A stretch of DNA of 64,000 nucleotides from an uncultured Sphingomonadaceae bacterium (lineage in GTDB: Bacteria; Pseudomonadota; Alphaproteobacteria; Sphingomonadales; Sphingomonadaceae), in assembly GCA_947493955.1 (NCBI GenBank), contig CANLSQ010000001.1, positions 186,001 to 250,000 of the forward strand. Reading direction: 5' to 3'. Under the pieces are notes generated by a model. The model worked only from the letters and a program-made list of their open reading frames with translations, was not told the DNA's origin and searched no databases. This document shows, one piece after another, positions 33,123 to 41,753 of this stretch (positions are counted from its first letter, which is position 1; every line of letters begins with the position of its first letter). The position numbers and the translations under genes are program-made.

Positions 33123-33268
33123 TGTCCGCTTTCGGGATAAAGCGGATACCATCAGAAGGTCCGAAATTGGGGCGCTAATCCGACCAACAACTTCCGCAAT
33201 CATAGGTTCCGCTTTGCACCCCAATCTCGGACGTCAAGATTGACTCCGTTGTATCCCGAAAGCGGACA
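33123..33268. repeat. Complete ~146-bp inverted-repeat element
   Basis: The best-preserved member of the dispersed family. The outer arms TGTCCGCTTTCGGGATA and TATCCCGAAAGCGGACA are perfect inverted repeats. Further inward GGTCCGAAATTGGGGCGC pairs imperfectly with GCACCCCAATCTCGGAC. It has no coding content and could fold into a long hairpin, like a REP/MITE-type non-autonomous element. The rest of 33082-33395 shows nothing else. Confidence 0.8.
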
Positions 33269-33395
33269 TTTTTGTTATCCAGTTTGGCAGTCAGAAATAT
33301 GCAACTAGCGGAAGCTCAAGGCATGGCAGCCGTTCCCAAAAAACAATTCTGGAGTACTACCATCATCTCCCGCAAAAAAACCGTTTGAAGGGGAT

Positions 33396-35030
33396 TCACT
33401 GGCTGCTTGGCCCGAAGGTCTCGAAATGGATTTGATCGCCAGGTACCCCGCCTTCTTCTAGCCCTGATTGAATCTTAGCGAGAAATGCCGCGGGGCCGCA
33501 TAGCATGTAGTGTGCGTCGGGGCCTGCGCCTAACCCAATCAACCCTTCTGGCATGATCCGTCCGGGAAGATCGAAATCGATACCCTTGTTGTCGCTTTTC
33601 AACGGCTGACTGTAGTGGATCACCTTTCGCAGATTCTGATGCGCATCGATAAGCTTATCCACCTCGTTGCGCAGCGCATGATGATCGCTATCGCGCGCGC
33701 CGTGCACGAACCAGACCGGCCGATCGGATTGGTCCGCCGCAACAGCATGCAACATGGAGAGCATGGGCGTTATACCGACTCCGGCACTGATCAAGACAAG
33801 GGGACAGGCTGCGCATGGTATGACGAAATCCCCAGATGGGCGACCTGCCTCGACAATATCACCCACTTCGAGCGTGTCGTGAACATGACGCGAGGCCAGT
33901 CCGTGGCTTTCCCGTTTTATACTGAGCCGGTAAAAATCATCGGTTGGAGAACCCGAAAGCGAGTAACTGCGCCTTACCCTGTGAGGCGTGCCAGGGATAT
34001 TCATCTCGACCGGCAGATGCTGCCCGGCCTCGAAATTGTCTCTGGGCAGGCGATCTGCCGGATAGAGATGCAAGGAGGTGATGTCGGCGGATTCGACGGT
34101 CTTTTTAGCCACGACAAGCGAGCGCGTCCCTACGGTCTGCGATTGCCAGCGCAGTGCAAGCGCGCTGGGCCGTTCGACGACTGCATCGATGGTGACATCG
34201 ATCATCCGCCGGGCTGCTGGATCGAGCGCGTTTTCAGGTTCCCAGTCAATCACTGCTGTGCCGGTAATGTGCAACATGCTGCCAGACTCGAAATCGATGA
34301 ACAATAAGCCGAGACGCGGGTTTTCAATCAGATTTCCGATCGTGTTAAAAAAATTGTTTCCGGCATAATCGGGGATGCGCAAATGCAGCTCATCCACGAT
34401 CTGGACAAAGCCACGCTCACCGCCGCGGTGAGAAGCGTCATAGCCGCTTGACGCTTCGCCGGCATTGGCCTGTTGCCCGGTACCAATGAACATTGTGTCG
34501 GCCGATTGAATCTGAGCGATCTGGCCTTGTGAGAGGCGATCACCGATGATCGGATCACCATGCGTGTTGTCAGTTACCCGGTGCCATTCACGCTCTCGAA
34601 TATATTGCGGGCAATTGCCAAAGGTCTGGCGGATATCAATCGCCAGCCCCTTGCCATCGGGGTGAATGAACCCGCTCAGGCGGTTACGCCGCCGGGTTGC
34701 CAGCTCAATCCCGAGCATGCCGATATCAGTTCCCCCGTTTATCGCCGAGGCCAGCGGATCTGCCGGTGATATCTCGGTAGCCAGAGCGAGCGTGCGTTCA
34801 TCGGGTGAGGTAACAAAGCCTTCGGCTCCTTCAAGAAAGGTAACCCAAGGGCGGCCTTCCTCATCCGCTGCCGAAATCACCAGGAACGGCAGCGAGCTAT
34901 GAAAGTCGCGGTGTTGCTGCGGCATATAGTCGCGGATGAAACCTGCCACTAGGGAAGCCATATCACCTGCACCGGCACGTTTCTGTGCGGCGAGTTCTCC
35001 GGCATGAAAGATATCTTGCTGTTTGATCAT
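33396..35030 (-). CDS. PNPOx-like / flavodoxin-reductase-like fusion protein
   Basis: The 544-aa fusion has an N-terminal pyridoxamine-5'-phosphate-oxidase-like flavin domain (about 1-300: GYDASHRGGERGFV, DYAGNNFFNTIGNL, LLFIDFESG) joined to a ferredoxin-NADP+-reductase module (about 310-544) with FAD motif RRSYSLSG, an NAD(P) motif LISAGVGITPMLSML and LCGPAAF. Related proteins continue into a 2Fe-2S domain after ETFGP; this one stops at GPSSQ, so the iron-sulfur domain is absent. ATG at 35030 follows AAGAGGAG. It is the last gene of an operon with GST, NTF2-like and AhpD-like genes. A redox or detoxification role is likely. Confidence 0.88.
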   Translation of the reverse strand: MIKQQDIFHAGELAAQKRAGAGDMASLVAGFIRDYMPQQHRDFHSSLPFLVISAADEEGRPWVTFLEGAEGFVTSPDERTLALATEISPADPLASAINGGTDIGMLGIELATRRRNRLSGFIHPDGKGLAIDIRQTFGNCPQYIREREWHRVTDNTHGDPIIGDRLSQGQIAQIQSADTMFIGTGQQANAGEASSGYDASHRGGERGFVQIVDELHLRIPDYAGNNFFNTIGNLIENPRLGLLFIDFESGSMLHITGTAVIDWEPENALDPAARRMIDVTIDAVVERPSALALRWQSQTVGTRSLVVAKKTVESADITSLHLYPADRLPRDNFEAGQHLPVEMNIPGTPHRVRRSYSLSGSPTDDFYRLSIKRESHGLASRHVHDTLEVGDIVEAGRPSGDFVIPCAACPLVLISAGVGITPMLSMLHAVAADQSDRPVWFVHGARDSDHHALRNEVDKLIDAHQNLRKVIHYSQPLKSDNKGIDFDLPGRIMPEGLIGLGAGPDAHYMLCGPAAFLAKIQSGLEEGGVPGDQIHFETFGPSSQ

Positions 35031-35052
35031 GATATGGCTCCTCTTGGATGAT

Positions 35053-35700
35053 TTAGACTGCGGTTGGAATGGGCGACTTTGCCATACCGACAAAGCGATC
35101 CTGGGCTTCGATCCTGCCAAGCCAGGCGCGGATATTGGGATATGCATCCAGACTTACGCCTCCTTCCGGAGCATGGGCAATATAGCTGTATCCGGCCACG
35201 TCAGCCAAGGTCAGCCGCTCGGCGACGAGGAAGTTCTTGCCTTCAAGATGCTTCTCCATGACTTCAAACAGAGCGTGGGATTTTGCGACGCAAGCGGCGT
35301 GATCAAAGGGCGCGCCAAAAACTGTAACGAGACGGGCTGAACATGGCCCCGCAAAGATTTCGCCTGCAGCGACCGAAAGCCAGCGCTGAATCTGAGCCTT
35401 TTCGACCGGATCGCGGCCTGCCCACTCGGCGGTGTCGCCGTAACGGTCAGCCAGATAAGCTATGATGCCATTGGAATCGGACAGGGTCACACCGTTGTCG
35501 TCAATCGCCGGAACCTGTCCAAAAGGGCTGATCTTCAGATAATCGGGCGCCTTGTGAGCGCCATTGGCCATGTCGACTTCGACTGTCTCATAAGGCAGAT
35601 CCAGCAGAGCGAGCATCAGTTCAGCTCGGTGGCTGTGGCCCGATTTGGCAACGCGAAAGAGCTTGATAGGCTCTGCATTGGTGGGGAAGTTGGTATTCAT
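35053..35700 (-). CDS. Glutathione S-transferase family protein
   Basis: The 215-aa product has a thioredoxin-fold N-domain (LFRVAKSGHSHRAELML, then FGQVPAIDDNG and LSDSNGIIAYLADRYG, the last corresponding to the gamma-glutamyl-binding site) and an alpha-helical C-domain (LTLADVAGYSYIAHAP with the conserved Asp). It conjugates or reduces electrophiles with glutathione in the cytoplasm. ATG at 35700 follows AAGGAA. Co-oriented with the PNPOx-reductase fusion 22 bp downstream. Confidence 0.93.
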   Translation of the reverse strand: MNTNFPTNAEPIKLFRVAKSGHSHRAELMLALLDLPYETVEVDMANGAHKAPDYLKISPFGQVPAIDDNGVTLSDSNGIIAYLADRYGDTAEWAGRDPVEKAQIQRWLSVAAGEIFAGPCSARLVTVFGAPFDHAACVAKSHALFEVMEKHLEGKNFLVAERLTLADVAGYSYIAHAPEGGVSLDAYPNIRAWLGRIEAQDRFVGMAKSPIPTAV

Positions 35701-35743
35701 GAATAATTCCTTTGCTTGCTTTCGAGGTTAAGTGGGGGGGTAT

Positions 35744-36223
35744 TCAAAGGCCGAGATCGGACAAGCCCGGATGATCGTCCGGGCGTCGGCCAAGCGGCCA
35801 GTGAAGCTTGCGATCTTCTTCGGCAATCGGGTGTTCGTTGATGCTGGCATGGCGCGCGGCCATGTATCCATCGGCATCGAACTCCCAGTTCTCGTTACCA
35901 TAGGCACGGAACCAGTTGCCGCTGTCGTCGTGATATTCATAGGCGTAGCGAACCGCGATACGGTTGCCGTCGAACGCCCACAATTCCTTGATAAGGCGAT
36001 AGTCGAGTTCTTTCGTCCATTTGCGGGTCAGGAATTCTTCGATCTGTGCACGGCCCTGCGGAAATTCGGCGCGGTTACGCCATTTGCTGTCGGGCGTATA
36101 GGCGAGTGCAACTATGGCAGGATCGCGCGAGTTCCAGCCATCTTCTGCCAAGCGAACTTTTTTAATTGCACTTTCGCGGGTGAATGGCGGCAATGGCGCG
36201 CGAGGGGTTTCTAACTGGTCCAT
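35744..36223 (-). CDS. DUF1348/NTF2-like protein
   Basis: The 159-aa single-domain NTF2-like protein resembles the DUF1348 group: [34 protein letters not shown], REYxYE-like [14 protein letters not shown] and a conserved [15 protein letters not shown] end. The function of the group is not established. It lies in the middle of the AhpD-like, NTF2-like, GST, PNPOx-reductase operon that diverges from a LysR regulator. Confidence 0.88.
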   Translation of the reverse strand: MDQLETPRAPLPPFTRESAIKKVRLAEDGWNSRDPAIVALAYTPDSKWRNRAEFPQGRAQIEEFLTRKWTKELDYRLIKELWAFDGNRIAVRYAYEYHDDSGNWFRAYGNENWEFDADGYMAARHASINEHPIAEEDRKLHWPLGRRPDDHPGLSDLGL

Positions 36224-36313
36224 GAAGTCATACCTTTGAGCTTTGCGGGATGGGCGCGGGTGGGTCTGCGATGCATAATAAAGGTAAAGAGAGCGCCGCA
36301 GACCCGCGAGGTA

Positions 36314-36865
36314 TCAGGCCGCACGATCTGCCTCGACAAGAGGAAAATCGACCTCAACATCCAGGGCTTCACCAACATAGTTGGTTAAAATGTTGAGTGC
36401 GACGTGACCAATAATCTCGACCACTTCCGCATCCGAATAGCCAGCCTGTTTGACAGCCAAAACATCAGCGTCACCGACGCGCCCGCGCTCTTTTGCAACT
36501 GACAGTGCGAAGCTGACAGCAGCATCTGCTTTTGCATCGGTCGAGCGGCCTTGACGGTTTGCATCAATCTCGGCTTCATCCAGTTTTGCAACATTTTTGG
36601 CGACCATCGTATGCGCGCTGTTGCAATAGTTACAGCCATTATAGTTGGCAATGGCAAGCGCGATCCGCTCACGCGTTGCGGCGTTTAGCTCGCCCTTGCC
36701 AAGTGCGCCCATCAAACCAAGCATTCCTTCAAGTGCTGCAGGGCTGTTGCCGACTGTTCGGGTAAGATTAGGGGCCCGTCCCATAGATGCTTCCATCTGT
36801 TTGAGGAATGGCTGCGATGCCTCGGGGGCGTCGGCGATGGTGGCGGGAATAGCGATACGTGACAT
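36314..36865 (-). CDS. Carboxymuconolactone decarboxylase / AhpD-like protein
   Basis: The 183-aa protein has the redox motif CNYCNSAH typical of AhpD-like alkylhydroperoxidases. The helical pattern RERIALAIANYNGCNYCN with EVVEIIGHVALNILTNYVG supports the family. It probably takes part in peroxide or thiol redox chemistry. The start is ATG at 36865 after AAGGAG; an open frame running to 37213 overlaps the LysR gene and is rejected. It is the first gene of the leftward operon and diverges from LysR across 123 bp. Confidence 0.9.
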   Translation of the reverse strand: MSRIAIPATIADAPEASQPFLKQMEASMGRAPNLTRTVGNSPAALEGMLGLMGALGKGELNAATRERIALAIANYNGCNYCNSAHTMVAKNVAKLDEAEIDANRQGRSTDAKADAAVSFALSVAKERGRVGDADVLAVKQAGYSDAEVVEIIGHVALNILTNYVGEALDVEVDFPLVEADRAA

Positions 36866-36948
36866 TGGTTTTCTCCTTGCATGAGCAGATTGCCTGCTGA
36901 CGACACAGAGATAGATAACTTCAATACACAAAAGAATATTGCTTTTAT

Positions 36949-36963
36949 GGAATAGACTATTCC
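36949..36963. promoter_or_regulatory. Palindrome in the AhpD-like/LysR divergent promoter
   Basis: GGAATAGACTATTCC is an odd-length palindrome, symmetric around a central A, between the divergent genes. This fits a LysR-type binding site. Confidence 0.5.
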
Positions 36964-36988
36964 GTATGATAATGATAATCAGATCTAT

Positions 36989-37885
36989 ATGGATCGAATT
37001 CAAGCTTTGGAAGTGTTTGTGGCGGTGGCTGAAGCACAGAGCTTTGCCGGTGGCGCTCGAATAACTGGTCTCAGCCCGCCTTCGGTCACGCGCGGGATAA
37101 ATTCTCTCGAAGAACGTCTTGGAGCGAGACTGTTTACCCGGACCACGCGGCGCGTACGGTTGACTGACGTCGGGCGGGCTTATCTGGAAGATGTCCGGCA
37201 GATTTTGGAACACCTGCGGGGTGCGAATGACGCTGTGGCGGGTGCCGCGACAAATCCGGTTGGTCGGTTAAGGCTTACTTGTTCGAACGAATTTGGGCGC
37301 ATCTACGTGACGCCCATCCTAACCGAATTTCTCGACCTCTATCCGGATGTTTCTGTTGAAGTGATGATGCTTGATCGCATCGCAAATCTGGTAGAGGAAG
37401 GATTCGATATCGCAGTTCGTATCGGGCATCTGCCCTCGTCCGATCTATCCGCAGTCAAAGTTGGCCGCGTGCGCTGGGCTGTGTGCGGCTCACCCGATTA
37501 CTTCGCTCGTCACGGGATACCGCGCGCGCCGAAAGATTTAGCGAATCATAAGACTGTTGCGATCAGTCCGGTCAGTCCGTCTCTTGAATGGAAGTTCGGT
37601 TTTGCGATGGACCAATCAGTCCGGATCAATTCTCGCTTGGTCGTGAGCAGTGTGGCAGCAGGCATCGAAGTCGCGCGGAAGGGCTGGGGTCTCACGCGCG
37701 TCCTATCCTATCAGATCGGACCTGATCTGGAACGTGGAACTATGCAAACCGTTCTCGAGGATTTCGAGCCTGAACCCCTGCCTATTCATCTGGTGCATGT
37801 CGAGGGGCGCCGTGCAGCCGCAAAGGTACGAGCGTTCATCGATCTGGCATCTAAACGGCTTCGCGATATTGCCGTCTTGAACTAA
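36989..37885 (+). CDS. LysR-family transcriptional regulator 1
   Basis: The 298-aa product has an N-terminal winged HTH (about 1-60: ALEVFVAVAEAQSFAGGARI and SVTRGINSLEERLGARLF) and a C-terminal effector domain (PVGRLRLTCSNEFG onward). It is divergent from the AhpD-like operon and probably controls it, via the palindrome between them. Confidence 0.92.
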   Translation: MDRIQALEVFVAVAEAQSFAGGARITGLSPPSVTRGINSLEERLGARLFTRTTRRVRLTDVGRAYLEDVRQILEHLRGANDAVAGAATNPVGRLRLTCSNEFGRIYVTPILTEFLDLYPDVSVEVMMLDRIANLVEEGFDIAVRIGHLPSSDLSAVKVGRVRWAVCGSPDYFARHGIPRAPKDLANHKTVAISPVSPSLEWKFGFAMDQSVRINSRLVVSSVAAGIEVARKGWGLTRVLSYQIGPDLERGTMQTVLEDFEPEPLPIHLVHVEGRRAAAKVRAFIDLASKRLRDIAVLN

Positions 37886-37946
37886 ACGAGTTCCTGCGTT
37901 CGACTTCAGCTTCGCAGACGCCCAACCGGATAAGACTGCACGCAGA

Positions 37947-38858
37947 TTATTCGGCTTTTTGATCGGCAGACATTTGTTTGGCGAAATCAATGAAAGCCCG
38001 CAAGCGGAGAGGCATGTGGCGCTTCGTTCGATAGTTTAGCGAGTAGCGAGGGAGTTCAGGGACTTCGCCCTCAAACAGGCTTACCAACTTTCCCTGTTCG
38101 ATCGCTTCCTTGGCAGCCTCTTCATACAGATAGGCTAGCCCAAGACCGTTCGCGGCGAGTTCGACCATGGATCGGAGGTTATTGATGATGACTCGCTGAT
38201 TGGCATTGATCACACGTGGGCCACCCTCGCCGCGAAATGTCCAGGGTGCGACATTCCCAGAATTGCCGAATGCAAAGAATATACCGTCGTGATCGAGAAG
38301 ATCGTCGGGCTTTTTGGGCATGCCCTTTTCCGAAAGATAATCGGGTGATGCTACCAATGCCATTTTGAGGTCAGGACCGATGGGGACGGCATGCGTGTCT
38401 TGTTCAAGAAGCGTATGTGATCTGATTGCTGCATCGATACCGCTCGTCACCAAATCAACCTTCGTATCATCATAGATCAGCTCGACCTGAACGTCTGGAT
38501 GGACTTGGGCAAACTTCATAATAAGTCGATCCAGAAAAAAGGGGCCAGCGCTATAAGGCGCGCTCAATTTCAGAGTACCGGCAATTACATCTTTGGCTCC
38601 ATCCAGTTCCTGTATGGCGACCTCGAGGTCGGACAAAGCCGGTAGGCTTCGCGAATAGAGCCTTTCGCCCGCGGCCGTGAGTGCGACCGATCGTGTCGAT
38701 CGTTCAAATAACCGAACGCCAAGCCGATCTTCGAAGCGCTGGACGGCTTCACTGATTGAGCCTGCCTGAAGATTCAGGCGTGAGGCCGCGGCACGAAAGC
38801 CCTTTGCACGAGCGACCTCGGCGAAGATTGTAAGGTCGCTTAACTGCTGCCGCTCCAT
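37947..38858 (-). CDS. LysR-family transcriptional regulator 2
   Basis: The 303-aa product has an HTH with FRAAASRLNLQAGSISEAVQ and FEDRLGVRLFERSTRSV, followed by the effector domain. It diverges from the NTF2-like/PNPOx unit that begins at 38964, the likely target, with 105 bp between. Confidence 0.92.
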   Translation of the reverse strand: MERQQLSDLTIFAEVARAKGFRAAASRLNLQAGSISEAVQRFEDRLGVRLFERSTRSVALTAAGERLYSRSLPALSDLEVAIQELDGAKDVIAGTLKLSAPYSAGPFFLDRLIMKFAQVHPDVQVELIYDDTKVDLVTSGIDAAIRSHTLLEQDTHAVPIGPDLKMALVASPDYLSEKGMPKKPDDLLDHDGIFFAFGNSGNVAPWTFRGEGGPRVINANQRVIINNLRSMVELAANGLGLAYLYEEAAKEAIEQGKLVSLFEGEVPELPRYSLNYRTKRHMPLRLRAFIDFAKQMSADQKAE

Positions 38859-38963
38859 TGTTCGGTATACCTTACACTGTGTTCATTAAAATACGGATTA
38901 TCGGATCAATCTAAGTAACCTATCTGTCTTTGCAAGTTGAAACTGCAACAGAGGAGAAGCAAC

Positions 38964-39353
38964 ATGACAGAACGTGAAGAAATCGAAGCCGTCGTCAACG
39001 CCTGGAACAATGGCCTGGATGCTGGCGACATCGAAGCAATGGTCGCAACCTGCCACCCTGACACCATGACCGTGAACGAACGCCAGCCCGTAACGATCGG
39101 GACGCAGGGCATCCGCGATAAATATAACCCCCGTATCGCGGCGGCGGCCGAAATCACATCGGGATATGATATCGAACACTTGCAATTTTTCGGTGACGTC
39201 GCCGTCATATCGGGTCGTTTTTACGGCACAATGAAGATGCGCGACACCGGAGAGACGCGTAGCCCTGAAGGTCGCTTGGTTTTGGTCTACCAACGCGATG
39301 AGACAGGCGCCTGGAAGATGATCCTGGACATCGACAATAACGGTCCGGGCTAA
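38964..39353 (+). CDS. SnoaL/DUF4440-like NTF2 protein
   Basis: The 129-aa single NTF2-like domain starts EREEIEAVVNAWNNGLDAGDIEAMV and ends KMILDIDNNGPG, a pattern common in SgcJ/DUF4440-type proteins. ATG at 38964 follows GAGGAG; a TTG at 38937 is rejected. It is first in a unit of two NTF2-like proteins and a PNPOx-like protein. Reaction unknown. Confidence 0.87.
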   Translation: MTEREEIEAVVNAWNNGLDAGDIEAMVATCHPDTMTVNERQPVTIGTQGIRDKYNPRIAAAAEITSGYDIEHLQFFGDVAVISGRFYGTMKMRDTGETRSPEGRLVLVYQRDETGAWKMILDIDNNGPG

Positions 39354-39383
39354 ACCGGCTCGTTGAAATCTGAGGGATTGCAA

Positions 39384-39791
39384 ATGAGCAACAAGACGCA
39401 ACACATAGCTAACCAGCCACGCGAGATTGCCGACTGCGTCAGCGCTTATCTTCAGGAAGGCAACCTTGATGGAATTGTCTCCATGTTCCACCCCGATTGC
39501 CTGGTCTTCTTCCCACCCAATGCTCCTCCAAGCGAGGGCCTGGAAGGCGCGCGAAAAGCTTTTGAAGGCTTTCTAGACGTGCGTCCGAAAATAGAGAGCA
39601 GCGTTTTTAGTGAAATCATCACTGGCGACATTGCCATGCTCCGCGCAAATTGGCGGGTCATCGCGCCCAACGGATCGGTTATGGCGGAAGGCCAGTCGAC
39701 TGAAGTGGCTAAGAAGCTGGACAATGGCGGCTGGGGCTATTTAATTGATTGTCCCAATGGTCCGCCGAATCTTGAGCGAGAGACATCATGA
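39384..39791 (+). CDS. NTF2-like protein
   Basis: The 135-aa domain includes DCVSAYLQEGNLDGIVSMFHPD, MLRANWRVIAPNGSVMAEGQSTEV and a C-terminal LIDCPNGPP. It is related to the preceding gene in fold but not closely in sequence. ATG at 39384 follows GAGGG. The stop overlaps the PNPOx start as ATGA. Confidence 0.85.
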   Translation: MSNKTQHIANQPREIADCVSAYLQEGNLDGIVSMFHPDCLVFFPPNAPPSEGLEGARKAFEGFLDVRPKIESSVFSEIITGDIAMLRANWRVIAPNGSVMAEGQSTEVAKKLDNGGWGYLIDCPNGPPNLERETS

Positions 39792-40717
39792 CCGATCAAA
39801 ATTTCCACGAACATGAGTTAAGCCTGCAGAACAAAATGGGCATGCGAGAACAAATCGACATGCTCACGGAACGATTGATGCATGATGAGATGCCCGATCA
39901 GCATCGCGCTTTCTTTGCCGGTCTTGAATATTTATTTTTGGGCACGGTGGGCGAAAATGGGAAGCCATATGCCTCGGTGCTGACCGGATCGGCTGGATTT
40001 GTCTCATCAGCTGATGCAAAAACGCTGACGATCATGAAGCGGGCGGATGATCGAAATCCTGCCTTTGCGTCATTGGCGGTTGGTTCGCCGGTTAGCGTGT
40101 TGGGCATTGATCTCAGCAATCGTCGCCGCAACCGCATGCATGGACGGATTGCCCGTATCGACCAGAAAGGTTTCGATATCACCGTCAGCCAAAGCTACGG
40201 CAATTGCCCCAAATATATCAGCACGCGGGCGATTGCTGATCGTATCCAAAGCCCAGAAGGTGCTGAGGCTACGGAACGGGACGAGCTATCCACAGAGGAC
40301 ATCGATCTGATCACCAAATCCGACACGTTCTTTATCGCCAGCCATCATCTTGATGGAAGCGGCCAGCCGTACGAGGGCAGTGATATCTCACATCGTGGCG
40401 GCAACCCCGGCTTCATTCATGTTGAAGGACTAGGCCGGTTCATTGTTCCTGATTACAAGGGCAATAACCTGTTCAACACGATCGGCAATCTGGTCTCAAA
40501 CTCGGCTGCTGCTTTACTCTTTGTCGATTTTGAAACTGGCGACCTGCTTCACATCAATGCGGCCGCGGCAATCATCGAAGATGATGTTGCGATTGCCGCT
40601 TATCCTGGTGCAAAACGCCTAATCAGCTTCAATGTATTGCATGTTCGCCGAACCGAGGCCGGCATTGGCCTCAGATGGCAATTGCTCAAGCCCTCGCCAG
40701 TCAATCCCGAATTGTAG
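39788..40717 (+). CDS. Stand-alone PNPOx-like flavin-binding protein
   Basis: The 309-aa protein is homologous to the N-terminal domain of the fusion at 33396-35030: both share RRRNR, SYGNCPKYI versus TFGNCPQYI, SHRGG, GNNxFNTIGNL and LLFVDFETG versus LLFIDFESG. It lacks the reductase module. The family binds FMN or F420-like cofactors; the substrate is unknown. Translation is coupled to the upstream NTF2-like gene. Confidence 0.87.
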   Translation: MTDQNFHEHELSLQNKMGMREQIDMLTERLMHDEMPDQHRAFFAGLEYLFLGTVGENGKPYASVLTGSAGFVSSADAKTLTIMKRADDRNPAFASLAVGSPVSVLGIDLSNRRRNRMHGRIARIDQKGFDITVSQSYGNCPKYISTRAIADRIQSPEGAEATERDELSTEDIDLITKSDTFFIASHHLDGSGQPYEGSDISHRGGNPGFIHVEGLGRFIVPDYKGNNLFNTIGNLVSNSAAALLFVDFETGDLLHINAAAAIIEDDVAIAAYPGAKRLISFNVLHVRRTEAGIGLRWQLLKPSPVNPEL

Positions 40718-40736
40718 AGTCACAGCTCCCCAAAGT

Positions 40737-41627
40737 TTACACCAGCAGTTCCCGATCGGCCATTTCCAGAAATCGCTGCAAGGCGTTGGAACGAACGCGG
40801 TTTGGGGGCGTCATCGCGTAAATCCCGCCGCTACGCAGCGACCAGTCGGGGAAAAGCTGGACTAGGCTGCGATCCTTCAATTCATTCCTGACCAGAAAAT
40901 CTGGCAGAACAGTAAAGCAAAAGCCCGCCATCACATAAGCGCGGATCGCGAGGGTGATATTTGCCTCCGACACGATTTTCGGGGCTATCACTCGTTGATC
41001 GCTTCCCTTCTCGAACATCCATTCGGTTTTGTTGGCAAATGCGTGGCTGCGGACGAACGGGGCACCATCCAAGTTGCTCGGACATTCAGACTGGAACCGG
41101 GCGGCGCTGGTCGGCGAGCAAACAGCAATTTCCTCGAAGCTCATAAGCTTGCGCGCCCGGTTGCTGGAATCGCTAAGCTGGCCAATCCTGAAAGCCAGGT
41201 CATATCGATCCTCAATGATATCGATCAGGCTATCGGCAAGGCGCATGTTCACGGTCACGTCCGGATGGGCTTCTTGAAACCGGGCCGCAAAAGGGGCGAC
41301 GTAGGAAACGCCAAAATCAACCGGCGCCGTGATTCGCAGAACGCCGCGCGGTTTTCTGTCGCGCTCTTGAACACGCTCATATGCGTTGTTCGCCTGAGTC
41401 AGGGCCGATTTCGCATCCTCGTAAAAAACGCGACCTGCTTCGGTCGGTTGTAAATGCCGGGTGTTACGCAGCAGGAGCGGCGTCCCAATATCAGCTTCCA
41501 GCAATTGCAACTGCTTGCTGACGACAGCCTTACTGATACCAAGAGCCGCAGCCGCGCCTGTAATCGTCCCGGCATCAACCGTCGCTACGAAGTGAGCTAG
41601 CCTGTTCAGGTTATTGCGCCGGGTCAT
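40737..41627 (-). CDS. LysR-family transcriptional regulator 3
   Basis: The 296-aa product has an HTH with ATVDAGTITGAAAALGISKAV and KQLQLLEADIGTPLL, then the effector domain beginning GVLRITAPVDFG. ATG at 41627 follows GAGG; a GTG at 41636 is an alternative. It diverges from the DsbA-like and NmrA-like genes, its likely targets, across 126 bp. Confidence 0.92.
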   Translation of the reverse strand: MTRRNNLNRLAHFVATVDAGTITGAAAALGISKAVVSKQLQLLEADIGTPLLLRNTRHLQPTEAGRVFYEDAKSALTQANNAYERVQERDRKPRGVLRITAPVDFGVSYVAPFAARFQEAHPDVTVNMRLADSLIDIIEDRYDLAFRIGQLSDSSNRARKLMSFEEIAVCSPTSAARFQSECPSNLDGAPFVRSHAFANKTEWMFEKGSDQRVIAPKIVSEANITLAIRAYVMAGFCFTVLPDFLVRNELKDRSLVQLFPDWSLRSGGIYAMTPPNRVRSNALQRFLEMADRELLV

Positions 41628-41753
41628 GGCAAACACCTCAATCTGAATGAGTGACTATTGTTAGCTAAATGCTGACAGTCTATCACGATCATATATCTTT
41701 TGCTGACGAAATCAATTGACTAATTCGGTTTCGAACACAGCAGGAGAAAGATA

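Noticed and set aside
36866-37213. Longer N-terminus for the AhpD-like gene
   Set aside because: It overlaps the divergent LysR gene, and ATG 36865 has a clear AAGGAG; the extra residues are unlike the family.
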